Shown here one piece after another: positions 1 to 9,675 of a DNA stretch of 64,000 bases. The position numbers and the translations under genes were made by a program. Positions within the stretch are counted from its first letter, which is position 1. Every line of letters begins with the position of its first letter. Under the pieces are notes generated by a model that worked only from the letters and a program-made list of their open reading frames with translations, was not told the origin of the DNA and did no database searches. The stretch is from Roseobacter litoralis Och 149 (GTDB lineage Bacteria > Pseudomonadota > Alphaproteobacteria > Rhodobacterales > Rhodobacteraceae): contig NC_015730.1 of NCBI RefSeq assembly GCF_000154785.2, positions 2,604,001 through 2,668,000 on the forward strand, in the 5' to 3' direction.

Positions 1-231
1 GCCGTATTCCTCAGGGTGCACATTGGGCCGCCCGCCGGTGAACAAAAAGCCGTCGCAGACCTCAAGCAGATCAGGAACGCTGACGTAGCTTGGGTCTGAG
101 GGCACGATGAAAGGGATACATTCGGACACCTCAGCGATGGCTGCAGAATTCATCGTCCCCCCCGCGTGCACGGGGTATTCATCATGCAACATGTAAGCGT
201 TGCCAATAATTCCGATGACCGGACGAGCCAT
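1..231 (-). CDS. PuuD-like class I glutamine amidotransferase, partial
   Basis: The first 77 residues of a gene whose 3' part lies beyond the window edge. It begins MARPVIGIIGN at 231 and contains FTGGRPNVHPEEYG, which resembles the conserved GG-NVHP-Y segment of gamma-glutamyl-gamma-aminobutyrate hydrolases (PuuD, peptidase C26 family). Those enzymes cleave the gamma-glutamyl bond in putrescine catabolism. The catalytic Cys and His-Glu pair would lie in the missing part, so activity cannot be judged. A weak GGGATGC lies just before the ATG. The family is fairly secure; the substrate is inference. Confidence 0.75.
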   Translation of the reverse strand, partial: MARPVIGIIGNAYMLHDEYPVHAGGTMNSAAIAEVSECIPFIVPSDPSYVSVPDLLEVCDGFLFTGGRPNVHPEEYG

Positions 232-529
232 TCTGCATCCCTCTTGTAGCTTTCAGGTACTATACCTTCGACGAAACTAGGTTAACAGACCGTGTTCACA
301 ACGCCGATGACACGAATTAGAAATACCAGACCATCTGCCAGATTTTCGCACACGCAGCCTTCGCCCGGCCAGAGTCTTATCCGATTGCGACAGGGGGCTG
401 TCGCGCGGTTGCGCCAAAAATGCGCTCCATCGAGAAACCCCGTTACAGCGAACGCGCGGGTTCGTTCATCCATACGATGAAAAAGGGCCCGCGCTACTCT
501 CACTGTGATCGTCGACTTTTCGCAGACCC
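232..529. other. Intergenic region between PuuD-like gene and glcB
   Basis: Just under 300 bases between two minus-strand genes. The short frames on both strands have no family resemblance and no good ribosome binding site. It probably holds the promoter of the PuuD-like gene and the 3' end of the glcB transcript. I see no clear hairpin with a T tract. Confidence 0.4.
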
Positions 530-2677
530 TTAGTCCTGAGCAAGAGCCTTCAACTCCAGCCGGCGTGCATGCAAGACAGGCTCTGTGTAGCCCGAGGGCT
601 GAACACGGCCCTTGAACACCAGATCACAGGCGGCCTGAAACGCAATGCCATCATAGCCCGGTGCCATGGGCATGTACGCAGGGTCGCTGGTGTTCTGCGC
701 GTCCACCACCTCTGCCATCTTGCGCAGCGCGGCCATGACATCCTGCGCATCGACCACACCGTGGTGCAACCAGTTCGCAATATGTTGCGCCGATATGCGG
801 CAGGTTGCGCGGTCTTCCATCAGACCAACGTTGTTCATATCAGGCACTTTAGAACAGCCCACCCCCTGATCGACCCAGCGCACCACATAGCCCAGAATGC
901 CCTGCGCGTTGTTTTCAACCTCGCGGCGCACCTGCTCGGTCGTCCATTTCTGATAGGTTGCCAGCGGGATATCCAGCACCGTGTCGACATAGGCTCGCCG
1001 ACCGCCCGCGCGCAGTTTTTCCTGCACTGCGAAGACGTCGACCTTGTGATAGTGCAACGCATGCAGCGTGGCCGCTGTCGGGCTTGGCACCCAGGCACAG
1101 TTTGCACCCGATTTGGGGTGTTCGATCTTTTGCTCCAGCATCGCGGCCATAAGGTCCGGCATGGCCCACATTCCCTTGCCGATCTGCGCGCGCCCCGAAA
1201 GACCACATTCCAGCCCGATATCGACATTCTGGTTTTCATAGGCGCCAATCCACGCCTTGCGCTTGATGAAGTCCTTGCGGCTGAAGGGCCCTGCCTCCAT
1301 CGAGGTGTGGATTTCATCGCCCGTCCGGTCAAGGAACCCGGTATTGATGAAGGCGACCCGCGATTTGGCGGCGCGAATGCATTCTTTCAGGTTCACGGAC
1401 GTACGCCGCTCTTCATCCATAATGCCCAGCTTGACCGTGTATTGCGGCAGGCCAAGCACGTTCTCGACATGCGTGAACGTGCGATCCGCAAAGGCGACCT
1501 CTTCGGGTCCATGCATCTTGGGTTTGACTACATAGACGGACCCGGTCAGAGAATTGCCGCCCGCCCGTTTGAGATCATGCATCGCGATCAGCGTGGTGAT
1601 CATAGCGTCCATCAGGCCCTCAAAGACCTCATTGCCATCGCGATCAAGAATGGCGGGGTTCGTCATCAGATGACCGACGTTTCGTACCAACATCAAGGCC
1701 CGGCCTTTCAGCACGACGTCCTGCTCTTGCGGACCGGTCAGCGTCACATCATCGTTGAGACGCCGGGTGAGTATCTTCCCACCCTTTTCAAAGGAGTCCT
1801 CGAGGTCTCCCTTCATCAGACCAAGCCAGTTGGCATAGGCCACGACCTTATCCTCGGCATCGACGCATGCGACAGAATCTTCGCAATCCATGATCGCGGA
1901 CACCGCACTTTCCATCTGCACATCGGCAAGGCCTGCCTGATCGCGCCCGCCAATCGCATGCGTGCGGTCAAAGACCAGTTTCACATGCAGGCCGTTGTTG
2001 CACAGCACGATGCTGTCGGGCGCTTTGGCATGGCCCGTGTGTCCGATGAATTTTTCCGGGCTGACAAGCGGTTGATCATCCACCAGCAAGGCCCCCTTGT
2101 GCACGATATACCGCCGGGCATCCGCATGGCTGGTGCCGACAATCGGAAATGCCTCGTCCAGAAACACCCGCGCACGTGCTACAACCCGCGCGCCACGCCC
2201 CTGATCATACCCACCCTTAGGAGCCGGGCTGCCCATGGCATCGGTGCCATAAAATCCGTCATACAAGCTGCCCCAACGCGCATTGGCCGCATTGAGCGCA
2301 TAGCGCGCATTGGTAATGGGCACCACAAGCTGTGGACCCGGAACGCTGGCAATCTCGGGATCAACATTTGCCGTATCGATTTCAAAGGCGGGACCGTCCT
2401 CAACCAGATATCCGATCTCCCGCAGAAAGGCCGAATAGGCTTCATGATCGTGGGGTTGGTCGCGATGCGCAATATGCCAGTCATCTATCTGTGATTGGAT
2501 TTCTGCGCGCTTGTCCAGCAAGGCCCGGTTTTCGGAGCCGAACCCATGCACGAGGTCAGAAAATCCGGACCAGAAGGTCGACACCTCTATGCCCGTACCC
2601 GGCAATGCGCTGTCCTCTATGAAAGAGACAAGTACATCAGCGACCTGCAGTTCACATTTTGTCTGAAATCCGGTCAT
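530..2677 (-). CDS. glcB: Malate synthase G
   Basis: Condenses glyoxylate with acetyl-CoA to give malate, completing the glyoxylate cycle or glycolate use, in the cytosol. At 715 residues it matches the single-chain G isoform (about 720), not the shorter A isoform. Conserved segments seen: DCEDSVA in the TIM barrel, [18 protein letters not shown], and [11 protein letters not shown], all hallmarks of GlcB. Translation starts with [12 protein letters not shown]. No isocitrate lyase gene is nearby, so whether it serves the glyoxylate shunt or glycolate metabolism cannot be decided here. Confidence 0.97.
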   Translation of the reverse strand: MTGFQTKCELQVADVLVSFIEDSALPGTGIEVSTFWSGFSDLVHGFGSENRALLDKRAEIQSQIDDWHIAHRDQPHDHEAYSAFLREIGYLVEDGPAFEIDTANVDPEIASVPGPQLVVPITNARYALNAANARWGSLYDGFYGTDAMGSPAPKGGYDQGRGARVVARARVFLDEAFPIVGTSHADARRYIVHKGALLVDDQPLVSPEKFIGHTGHAKAPDSIVLCNNGLHVKLVFDRTHAIGGRDQAGLADVQMESAVSAIMDCEDSVACVDAEDKVVAYANWLGLMKGDLEDSFEKGGKILTRRLNDDVTLTGPQEQDVVLKGRALMLVRNVGHLMTNPAILDRDGNEVFEGLMDAMITTLIAMHDLKRAGGNSLTGSVYVVKPKMHGPEEVAFADRTFTHVENVLGLPQYTVKLGIMDEERRTSVNLKECIRAAKSRVAFINTGFLDRTGDEIHTSMEAGPFSRKDFIKRKAWIGAYENQNVDIGLECGLSGRAQIGKGMWAMPDLMAAMLEQKIEHPKSGANCAWVPSPTAATLHALHYHKVDVFAVQEKLRAGGRRAYVDTVLDIPLATYQKWTTEQVRREVENNAQGILGYVVRWVDQGVGCSKVPDMNNVGLMEDRATCRISAQHIANWLHHGVVDAQDVMAALRKMAEVVDAQNTSDPAYMPMAPGYDGIAFQAACDLVFKGRVQPSGYTEPVLHARRLELKALAQD

Positions 2678-2775
2678 GCGCGCGCTTCCTTTTGTGCAGT
2701 CTTTTCACCACAAGCGCTTTAGGCAGTTTGCCACGATGAGGCAACCGGATCAGTGTCCGGAAACAAAAAGATATG

Positions 2776-2928
2776 TCATGTTGCAGGGGGCTTGCGCTGC
2801 CCACTGCATTTTTTCGAGCAGTAGCGCACCTCATCCCAAACTTTTTCCCATTTCTTGCGCCATGCAAACGGCCTGCCACAGGTGGCGCAGATTTTCTGCG
2901 GCAAATCCCCTTTTCGGCGCGTTTTCAT
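2776..2928 (-). CDS. DUF2256 zinc-ribbon-like small protein
   Basis: A 50-residue protein, [20 protein letters not shown] and onward, with paired cysteines CATC and CSKKC around the [17 protein letters not shown] core that defines DUF2256. The four cysteines probably bind zinc. Function is unknown; in many bacteria the family sits near photolyase or cryptochrome genes, but no such gene is seen here. It lies upstream of glcB on the same strand with about 100 bases between. Confidence 0.88.
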   Translation of the reverse strand: MKTRRKGDLPQKICATCGRPFAWRKKWEKVWDEVRYCSKKCSGQRKPPAT

Positions 2929-2939
2929 GATCCAGTACC

Positions 2940-3107
2940 CTACGATTCAGGTGGGATGGCGTCTTGCAGATCGGCACCAAACCCAAAGATGGCGATCACG
3001 GCGGCGATACCGACCAAGCCGGCGATAGCCACACCAATCCAAATACCTAAAACCATTCTGCGATGCCGGTGTTTTTGTTTTTCGAGGTTAACGTCAGGCG
3101 CTGACAT
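2940..3107 (-). CDS. Small single-pass membrane protein
   Basis: 55 residues starting [17 protein letters not shown], followed by one strongly hydrophobic helix (about residues 18-42) and a short acidic tail. A good ribosome binding site (AAAGGAAG) precedes the ATG at 3107. Basic residues before the helix suggest the N-terminus is cytoplasmic. The same frame remains open far upstream through pepN, but that part is antisense shadow. No family recognised. It is divergent from pepN, and the 102 bases between probably contain both promoters. Confidence 0.6.
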   Translation of the reverse strand: MSAPDVNLEKQKHRHRRMVLGIWIGVAIAGLVGIAAVIAIFGFGADLQDAIPPES

Positions 3108-3209
3108 GGAGCTTCCTTTCAAGTTCTTGTGTAAACCCACCTTGTCGGCGGGCCCTTGTGGACCTAACGTCTGGCGCAACCCAATCGTTCCCAGAAAGAT
3201 GCAGGACCT

Positions 3210-5759
3210 ATGCGCGACGCAGCCCCCACCACGATTTATCTGAAAGACTATACGCCATTTGGGTTCGACGTTGAGAAAGTCGAGCTGACTTTTGATCTGC
3301 ACCCTACAAAGACGCGGGTCAAAAGCCGTATTTCCTTTGTGCCAAAGCCCGGTGCACCCTCTGATATGTTCCTTGATGGTGAGAACCTCACATTGGTGTC
3401 GGCAAGTATAGATGGCACCCCTGTTCACCCTGAGGTTTCTGCAGAGGGGCTGACCTGCCCGGTGCCTGACGCGCCCTTTCTGTGGGAAGCAGAGGTCGAG
3501 ATTGACCCCGAAAACAACACCGCCCTCGAAGGGCTTTACATGTCCAATGGCATGTATTGCACGCAATGCGAGGCGCAGGGATTTCGCAAGATCACCTATT
3601 ACCCGGACCGTCCCGATGTGATGAGCGTTTTCAACGTCGAGATCAACGGGCCCCATCCGGTGCTGTTGTCCAATGGCAATGTGATCAGCACGTCGCAAGG
3701 CCATGCCGCATGGCACGACCCATGGCCCAAACCCGCCTATCTCTTTGCGCTGGTCGCCGGTGATCTGGTGGCGCATTCGGACAGTTTCGTCACTGCTTCA
3801 GGCCGCAACGTCGATCTGAACCTCTATGTGCGTCCCGGCGACGAGGGCAAATGCGCCTTTGGCATGCGCGCCCTAAAGGCGTCGATGACATGGGACGAGG
3901 AAGTCTATGGCCGTGAATACGACCTTGATCTGTTCAATATCGTGGCGGTGGATGATTTCAACATGGGCGCGATGGAAAACAAGGGCTTGAACGTGTTCAA
4001 TTCCTCAGCCGTTCTTGCCTCGCCTGAAACCTCCACCGACGAAAATTTCTTGCGGATTGAGGCGATCATCGCGCATGAGTATTTCCACAACTGGACAGGC
4101 AATCGCATCACCTGCCGCGACTGGTTCCAGCTGTGCCTCAAGGAAGGGCTGACGGTCTATCGCGACAGCCAGTTCACCTCTGACATGCGCTCGGCGCCGG
4201 TGAAACGCATCACGGATGTGATTGATCTGCGCGCACGGCAATTCCCCGAAGATCAGGGCCCGCTCGCTCATCCGGTACGGCCCGAAAGTTTTCAGGAAAT
4301 CAATAACTTCTATACCGCCACTGTCTATGAAAAAGGCGCTGAGGTCATTGGCATGCTGCGCTGTCTGGTGGGGGCTGAGGCTTATGGCAAGGCGCTGGAT
4401 CTCTATTTTGAACGACACGACGGTCAGGCCTGCACCATTGAGGATTGGCTAAAGGTGTTTGAAGACACCACCGGGCGCGACCTCGGCCAGTTCAAACGCT
4501 GGTATTCGCAGGCAGGCACCCCGCGCCTGACCGTCAAGGACGCATGGTATAACGGCACCTATATCCTGTCCTTTACCCAGAACCTCCCGGCCTCGGAAAC
4601 AACGCCGGACCCGCAGCCACAGGTCATCCCGATTGTGACCGGGTTGCTCAGACCTTCAGGCGAGGAAGTCGTGCCCAGTCAGGTACTCGAGATGACGCAA
4701 GCGACACAGTCCTTCACCTTTGAAGGGCTTAAGGAACGGCCCGTCCCTTCGGTGCTGCGCGGTTTTTCGACCCCCGTCGTGCTTGAAAGTGAACTCGCAG
4801 CCGAACATACCGCGTTTTTGTTGGCCCATGATACGGACCCGTTCAACCGTTGGGAGGCAGGGCGCAGTCTTGCGCGCGCCAGCCTGCTCAAGATGATCAC
4901 GGACGATGCCGCACCCGATCCTGCCTATCTGGATGGCATCCATGCGGTCGTGGGGGACGCAACACTCGATCCCGCCTACCGCGCGCTGATGCTCAACCTG
5001 CCGGGGCAATCCGATCTGGTCAAATCACTTTGTGACATGGGCGAAACGCCTGATCCGCAGGCCATCTGGGACGCCTGCCGCGCCATGAGCCACGCACAGG
5101 CGGAGCGGTTGCAAGATATGTTACCCGCCCTCTTCGATGCCCATCAGGTAACAGAGCCCTACGAGCCAAATGCCGATCAATCCGGGCGGCGCAGTCTGGC
5201 CAATGCGGCCCTGCGGCTGGTGTCGCTGATCGACGGCCCTGACCGCGCGCGCGCGCAGTTCACCAGTGCCGACAATATGACACAGCAACTTTCAGCACTT
5301 GGCGTGTTGTTGCGCATCAATGAGGGCGCGGATGAGCTTGAGGCTTTTGAGCAACAATGGAAACATGACCGGCTCGTGATGGACAAATGGTTCGGGATGC
5401 AAGTGATCCATGCCGACCCCAACGAAACTGCTGCGACCGCCGCCCGCCTGACGGAACATCCGGATTTCAATTGGAAGAACCCCAATCGCTTCCGCGCCGT
5501 GATGGGCAGCCTTGCCGCGCATCATGCGGGCTTTCACTTTGCCGACGGGCAAAGCTATGGCCTGCTGGCTGACTGGCTGATCCGGCTTGACCCGGTCAAC
5601 CCGCAGACAACCGCGCGCATGTGCTCGGCTTTGCAGACATGGCGCCGCTATGACGACGCGCGCCAACAGAAAATCGCGGCAGCCCTCGACCGTATCCTCG
5701 CCACGCCCGATCTGTCGCGTGACACCACTGAAATGCTGACCAGAATAAGAGGGAGCTGA
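3210..5759 (+). CDS. pepN: Aminopeptidase N (M1 zinc metallopeptidase)
   Basis: Cytosolic aminopeptidase that removes N-terminal residues from peptides. 849 residues, close to the E. coli enzyme. The exopeptidase motif GAMEN is near residue 253, and the zinc site HEYFH spans residues 289-293 with the third ligand Glu at about 312 (LKEGLTVYRD). The C-terminal helical domain is complete. It starts at an ATG read as MRDAAPTTIYLKDY. It is followed after 3 bases by a short-chain dehydrogenase, so the two are probably cotranscribed. Confidence 0.97.
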   Translation: MRDAAPTTIYLKDYTPFGFDVEKVELTFDLHPTKTRVKSRISFVPKPGAPSDMFLDGENLTLVSASIDGTPVHPEVSAEGLTCPVPDAPFLWEAEVEIDPENNTALEGLYMSNGMYCTQCEAQGFRKITYYPDRPDVMSVFNVEINGPHPVLLSNGNVISTSQGHAAWHDPWPKPAYLFALVAGDLVAHSDSFVTASGRNVDLNLYVRPGDEGKCAFGMRALKASMTWDEEVYGREYDLDLFNIVAVDDFNMGAMENKGLNVFNSSAVLASPETSTDENFLRIEAIIAHEYFHNWTGNRITCRDWFQLCLKEGLTVYRDSQFTSDMRSAPVKRITDVIDLRARQFPEDQGPLAHPVRPESFQEINNFYTATVYEKGAEVIGMLRCLVGAEAYGKALDLYFERHDGQACTIEDWLKVFEDTTGRDLGQFKRWYSQAGTPRLTVKDAWYNGTYILSFTQNLPASETTPDPQPQVIPIVTGLLRPSGEEVVPSQVLEMTQATQSFTFEGLKERPVPSVLRGFSTPVVLESELAAEHTAFLLAHDTDPFNRWEAGRSLARASLLKMITDDAAPDPAYLDGIHAVVGDATLDPAYRALMLNLPGQSDLVKSLCDMGETPDPQAIWDACRAMSHAQAERLQDMLPALFDAHQVTEPYEPNADQSGRRSLANAALRLVSLIDGPDRARAQFTSADNMTQQLSALGVLLRINEGADELEAFEQQWKHDRLVMDKWFGMQVIHADPNETAATAARLTEHPDFNWKNPNRFRAVMGSLAAHHAGFHFADGQSYGLLADWLIRLDPVNPQTTARMCSALQTWRRYDDARQQKIAAALDRILATPDLSRDTTEMLTRIRGS

Positions 5760-5762
5760 GCG

Positions 5763-6503
5763 ATGAAACCTATCATGCTGATCACCGGAGCCTCTGCCGG
5801 AATAGGCGCGGCCTGCGCCACCATCGCCGCCAAGCGCGGTTTCGATCTGGCGCTGAACTATCGCTCGGATGATGCGGGGGCTGAAGCCGTGGCCCAAAGC
5901 TGCCGCGCCGCAGGTGCTGAGGTGCTGATGTGCAAGGGCGACGTATCTGACCCGGTGGCCATTGATGCGATCTATGCCAGCATTGATGCGACCTACGGGC
6001 GGCTGGATGCACTGATCAACAATGCAGGTGTGGTCGATCAGACCGCCAAGGTCACCGACATGACCTACGAGCGTCTGCGCCGCATGTTCGACATCAATGT
6101 CATCGGGGCCATTCTGGTGGCCAAAGCCGCCGTGCAGCGGATGCAGGCGCAGGGCGATGGCGGGGTAATTGTAAATATATCCTCGGCGGCGGCGCGTCTG
6201 GGGTCGGGCAATCAATACGTGGATTACGCTGCCTCCAAAGCGGCCATCGACACCTTTACCAAGGGGCTGTCGGATGAGGTTGCCGCCGATAATATCCGCG
6301 TCATGGCCATCCGCCCCGGCCTGATCGAGACCGAAATCCACGCCAAGGGCGGCGAGCCGGGACGCGCCGACAAGCTGGCCCATATGGTCCCGATGAAGCG
6401 TAAAGGCTCTGCCGAAGAAGTGGCGCAGGCGATCCTGTGGCTGTGTTCTGACGAGGCGAGCTATGTCACGGGGTCCACGCTGGATGTGACGGGTGGACGC
6501 TGA
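5763..6503 (+). CDS. Short-chain dehydrogenase/reductase
   Basis: Classical SDR of 246 residues with the cofactor motif TGASAGIG at residues 8-15, NNAG, and catalytic YAASK. The NYRSDD stretch after beta-2 resembles NADP-preferring members such as YgfF and glucose/3-oxoacyl reductase relatives. The substrate cannot be inferred. It starts 3 bases after pepN, and its stop codon overlaps the start of the next gene by 11 bases, which supports a small operon. Confidence 0.93.
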   Translation: MKPIMLITGASAGIGAACATIAAKRGFDLALNYRSDDAGAEAVAQSCRAAGAEVLMCKGDVSDPVAIDAIYASIDATYGRLDALINNAGVVDQTAKVTDMTYERLRRMFDINVIGAILVAKAAVQRMQAQGDGGVIVNISSAAARLGSGNQYVDYAASKAAIDTFTKGLSDEVAADNIRVMAIRPGLIETEIHAKGGEPGRADKLAHMVPMKRKGSAEEVAQAILWLCSDEASYVTGSTLDVTGGR

Positions 6504-6930
6504 CGATTTCAGCTTTCGACGTCAGGGACGCAGCCGCGCCGCTCTTTTGACCGTTGCGGGCGTATGGAGCGTGCTGATCGTGTTGAGTGTCACGGTGGAT
6601 GCCGCGCTCTGGCTGATGCTGGCCATCGCGGCTTTTACCCTGCCCGCACTTTGGGAACTTTACACGAACCCGGCCTCGGGCCTCGATTTTCGCCCCGATC
6701 AGATAACGTGGTTCACCGGGCGCAGGCAGGCGGCGATCAACTGGTCCGAGATTGACCGCTTTCGCCTTGATACCCGGCTGGATTTTTCAGTGCGGGCGAC
6801 GGCTGTTCTGACCAGCGGGCGCAAGATCAGACTGCCCTATGAATGCACGCCGCATCACGAATTGCTCGAAGCGGCGCTCAACGCCCGGGGCATCCTTACC
6901 GAGCGGCATCATTTTTCGCTGATTGGCTGA
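6493..6930 (+). CDS. Small membrane protein, unknown function
   Basis: 145 residues from a GTG start inside the last codons of the preceding SDR gene. A basic N-terminus (FRRQGRSRAA) is followed by two hydrophobic helices at about residues 17-35 and 38-52, then a roughly 90-residue polar domain with ITWFTGRRQAAINWSEIDRF. This two-helix-plus-beta layout is like bacterial PH-domain-like membrane proteins, but I cannot assign a family. Translational coupling to the SDR is likely. Confidence 0.65.
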   Translation: MDADDFSFRRQGRSRAALLTVAGVWSVLIVLSVTVDAALWLMLAIAAFTLPALWELYTNPASGLDFRPDQITWFTGRRQAAINWSEIDRFRLDTRLDFSVRATAVLTSGRKIRLPYECTPHHELLEAALNARGILTERHHFSLIG

Positions 6931-6942
6931 TCCGGCGGCAAT

Positions 6943-7563
6943 CTACTCGCTTTGACAAAAGGGCTGATCGTTGAGCCATCCGGCAATGTCACGCTTTTTG
7001 GAGGGCACGCGCAACGGCCCCCAGTCCGCTGCCACACCACGCCATCGCCCGTCATAATCCTCGATCACGCCATCGCGCGGCACGGTCACCGCCATGATCC
7101 GGATTGCGCAACTGAGGTTTGCGCCGCCGTCCTTGAGTGCCTCGCCCGAACCTGCCTGACAGTCATATCCGCGCGCGGTCGCGGGCGATATCTGGAGCAG
7201 CCCGAACCACTTGCCATTCGGGTTCACGGCGGTGGGTTTGTAGGTGCTTTCGTGTTTGGCCAGTGCGGACATGAAGCCGATCCAGAAGGCTTCGCGTCCC
7301 GCTTCGTCGGCCTCAGGATAGGCCGGGCACCATTTTTCTATGTCTTCCGGCACCATCTGAACCAGCGGCGCGCCGTGGCCATCAAGGGCCTCAAGTGCGG
7401 CCTCATTCCATTCTGCCTGTCCGGGGGCGGCACTCCAGCGCATCTGCGGCAAGTCCGTGTCTGACAAGGCCCCGGCATTACTGCTTGCTTCCTGACACCC
7501 TGCCACCAAAAGAGCACTCAAACTTATAACAATCGCGTATTTCATAATCTGATATGCGTCCAT
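6943..7563 (-). CDS. Lytic-transglycosylase-like lipoprotein
   Basis: 206 residues with a lipoprotein signal (hydrophobic stretch ending LLVAGC, predicted lipidated Cys at residue 23). An SLT-like domain carries KHESTYKP, where Glu would be the catalytic acid, and GKWFGLLQISPATARGYDC, typical of goose-type lysozyme and Slt folds. It would cleave peptidoglycan in the periplasm. An AGGA about 8 bases before the first ATG favours the long start over the internal MKYAIV. It converges on the upstream plus-strand operon. Confidence 0.82.
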   Translation of the reverse strand: MDAYQIMKYAIVISLSALLVAGCQEASSNAGALSDTDLPQMRWSAAPGQAEWNEAALEALDGHGAPLVQMVPEDIEKWCPAYPEADEAGREAFWIGFMSALAKHESTYKPTAVNPNGKWFGLLQISPATARGYDCQAGSGEALKDGGANLSCAIRIMAVTVPRDGVIEDYDGRWRGVAADWGPLRVPSKKRDIAGWLNDQPFCQSE

Positions 7564-7787
7564 TTTTGTTGTCCTGACAAGACACTACACAACTGATCGG
7601 CGGCAATCCGCAGGCGTATTCAAGGCGAGACCATGTCAACCCGCTGACATCGTTCGTGATCCGGGAACAACCCCTGCATATTGTTCACCTTTCGGGGTCA
7701 ATCATCGTGATATCTCCGCGCGCGCGCCTTCTTTCGGCCCCAAACCAACGGCAGTTTAAGGGCTGTTGAAGCTGAGGACGCGGGTAG

Positions 7788-9083
7788 ATGGTTTTGTCGA
7801 CAATGCTTGGATTGAAAGACCTGTTCAGACCGGTGCGCCATGCCACACCGGCACCGGCGCTGTTCGGGCAGGATGATCCGGCAGAGCATGCGCTCGATGC
7901 CTTGACTGTTCCCTGCCCTGATCCAACCGAAGAAGAACGCATTCGCGATGCTCACCAGATGCGCGGACAATTCCTCGCCCGACAGGAGAAGTGGCAAACA
8001 CTGAGCCGGGAAATCGCCGTCGCAGACCTGACGCGCTCAATCACGCCGGCAGCGATGCCCGTGGCAGAATTGTTGTGCTACGGCGCGCGTGCCGATGTGG
8101 TGGCGGCTGTTGAACATGCCTTCGTGGATGGCTGCCCGCCGCGCGGCGCACCGCTGTTTGAGGGGATCGACGCGCTGGAACGGATGATCGCGAACGCGCC
8201 GGGCGACCCGTACCGGGCCATTACCGTGGCACAGGCGCATATGGACATCGGCTGGGCCAGTCGCCGAAGCGAAGGCAAACTCCGCGGATCACCCCGGAAG
8301 CAGCCGGCTTTTGACACGCATTTCGAGCGGGCCCGCGCCATTCTCGCGCCATTCCTGCATCTGTCCGAGAGTTCCCCGCTGTTTTACACAACGTGGTGCA
8401 TGCTCAACGCGCAAAGCATATCGCCACAGTCGCGTCTGGCGCGGGATTACGAGACGCTGATTGACCTGAACCCGTTGAACCCGGCGTCGATGCGCGCCTT
8501 GGGGACCTATCTTTCGCCGCGCTGGTACGGCAGCCATGAAGACGTCGAGATCGAAGCCCGCCGCACGGCGGCGCGCACGCATAATGCGTGGGGTGCTGGT
8601 GGGTATACCTGGGTGATGTTCGACACACTGACCGATGACCCTGTGGCCTGCGCCAATCTGGATGTGACATTCTTTATCGAGGGCCTCGAAGATATACTGA
8701 CTCGTCAGACCGATCAGCACACAGCGAATATGGCGGCGGCCTATTGTACCCAGACGATTGGCGCACAGCGGACCGGCAACCCCAAGGCGGATGGCGTGCG
8801 TACACAGATCGCAGATTGCGCACACTGGATCGTGCGCAAGCATCTGAAAGAAGTGCACCCCATGGTCTGGGCGCACGCCGCCTGCGGATTTGATAACGCT
8901 GCGCGCGTGCGCTCATCACGCTGGTTCGCAGCCAAGGGACGGCAGACAGCACTGCGCACCCTGGCAAAATTGTTCCGGCACGAGATCGGCAAGGGACAGC
9001 ACATCACGTTTACCGTCGACGGACCCGTCGCCGCAGATTGCACAAGCAAGCAGGAAAGGACACATCATGGGACAGATACCTGA
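7788..9083 (+). CDS. Conserved-looking protein of unknown function
   Basis: 431 residues, soluble, no signal peptide, no recognised domain. It begins MVLSTMLGLKDLFRPV with a GAGGA ribosome site 8 bases upstream. The central part (ARAILAPFLHLSESSPL and LARDYETLIDLNPLNPAS) has the helix-turn-helix rhythm of TPR-like solenoids, which is suggestive only. Its 3' end overlaps the start of the next gene, also unknown, by 17 bases, so the two are probably translated together. Confidence 0.6.
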   Translation: MVLSTMLGLKDLFRPVRHATPAPALFGQDDPAEHALDALTVPCPDPTEEERIRDAHQMRGQFLARQEKWQTLSREIAVADLTRSITPAAMPVAELLCYGARADVVAAVEHAFVDGCPPRGAPLFEGIDALERMIANAPGDPYRAITVAQAHMDIGWASRRSEGKLRGSPRKQPAFDTHFERARAILAPFLHLSESSPLFYTTWCMLNAQSISPQSRLARDYETLIDLNPLNPASMRALGTYLSPRWYGSHEDVEIEARRTAARTHNAWGAGGYTWVMFDTLTDDPVACANLDVTFFIEGLEDILTRQTDQHTANMAAAYCTQTIGAQRTGNPKADGVRTQIADCAHWIVRKHLKEVHPMVWAHAACGFDNAARVRSSRWFAAKGRQTALRTLAKLFRHEIGKGQHITFTVDGPVAADCTSKQERTHHGTDT

Positions 9084-9549
9084 CGACGCCGCCCATTGGG
9101 ACACTGGCGATTGGATAGAATGGCATCGTACCTCTCTGGGGGTCGATGACAGCCCTTGCGCGGCTGCAGCACAGGACAAGCTGGCGCAGATCACGGCGCT
9201 TCACATCAGCCTGTTGCGCGCCGCCAAAGGGTATTTCGAGATGACAGGCCACCACCTGCCGGTCTACCAGCACATCGCACATGTACATGCCGCGATTTTC
9301 TGTGACCTTCCGCTGGAGGGGCCAGACCGTACCTGCGCGCAGACAGGTGTGGAAATAAGCTGGCTGGCGCCGCACAGCCGATCAGACGACGTGGAGGTCG
9401 ATCTGTCGCAACCCTTTGTGACTTTGATCGTTGTGAAAATTTCGGATGATTTCTCGTCAAAGGCCCGGATGATCAGCCGCGCTGATCTGCCCAAATCCAA
9501 AGACGGGCCCTACCGCGTCGCATGGAAATCGCTGCCTCATGCTTTTTAG
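9067..9549 (+). CDS. Unknown protein, coupled to the preceding gene
   Basis: 160 residues starting MGQIPDDAAHWDTGDWIEWH. A strong AGGAAAGGA at 9051-9060 decides this start over an upstream in-frame ATG. The N-terminal half is rich in His, Trp and Asp (TGHHLPVYQHIAHVHAAIF), which could bind metal, but there is no recognised family. The start lies inside the previous gene, which implies coupled expression. Confidence 0.6.
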   Translation: MGQIPDDAAHWDTGDWIEWHRTSLGVDDSPCAAAAQDKLAQITALHISLLRAAKGYFEMTGHHLPVYQHIAHVHAAIFCDLPLEGPDRTCAQTGVEISWLAPHSRSDDVEVDLSQPFVTLIVVKISDDFSSKARMISRADLPKSKDGPYRVAWKSLPHAF

Positions 9550-9675
9550 GCCGGACCGTCCCTGTCAAAACACCCGGCATGCGACGCGCCCAGCCGCACA
9601 CAACAGACACTTGCAGCAAGTGGCCCACTGGCCTAAACCCTCGGTCGATGACGTGTGACCTGAGGGAGACTGCCC

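Noticed and set aside
569..2494. 641-codon plus-strand open frame
   Set aside because: Antisense to malate synthase G. Its residue use mirrors the codon pattern of the true gene and shows no family features.
2946..3776. Long minus-strand frame of 278 codons
   Set aside because: Only its last 55 codons make sense (small membrane protein with its own ribosome site); the rest is the shadow of pepN.
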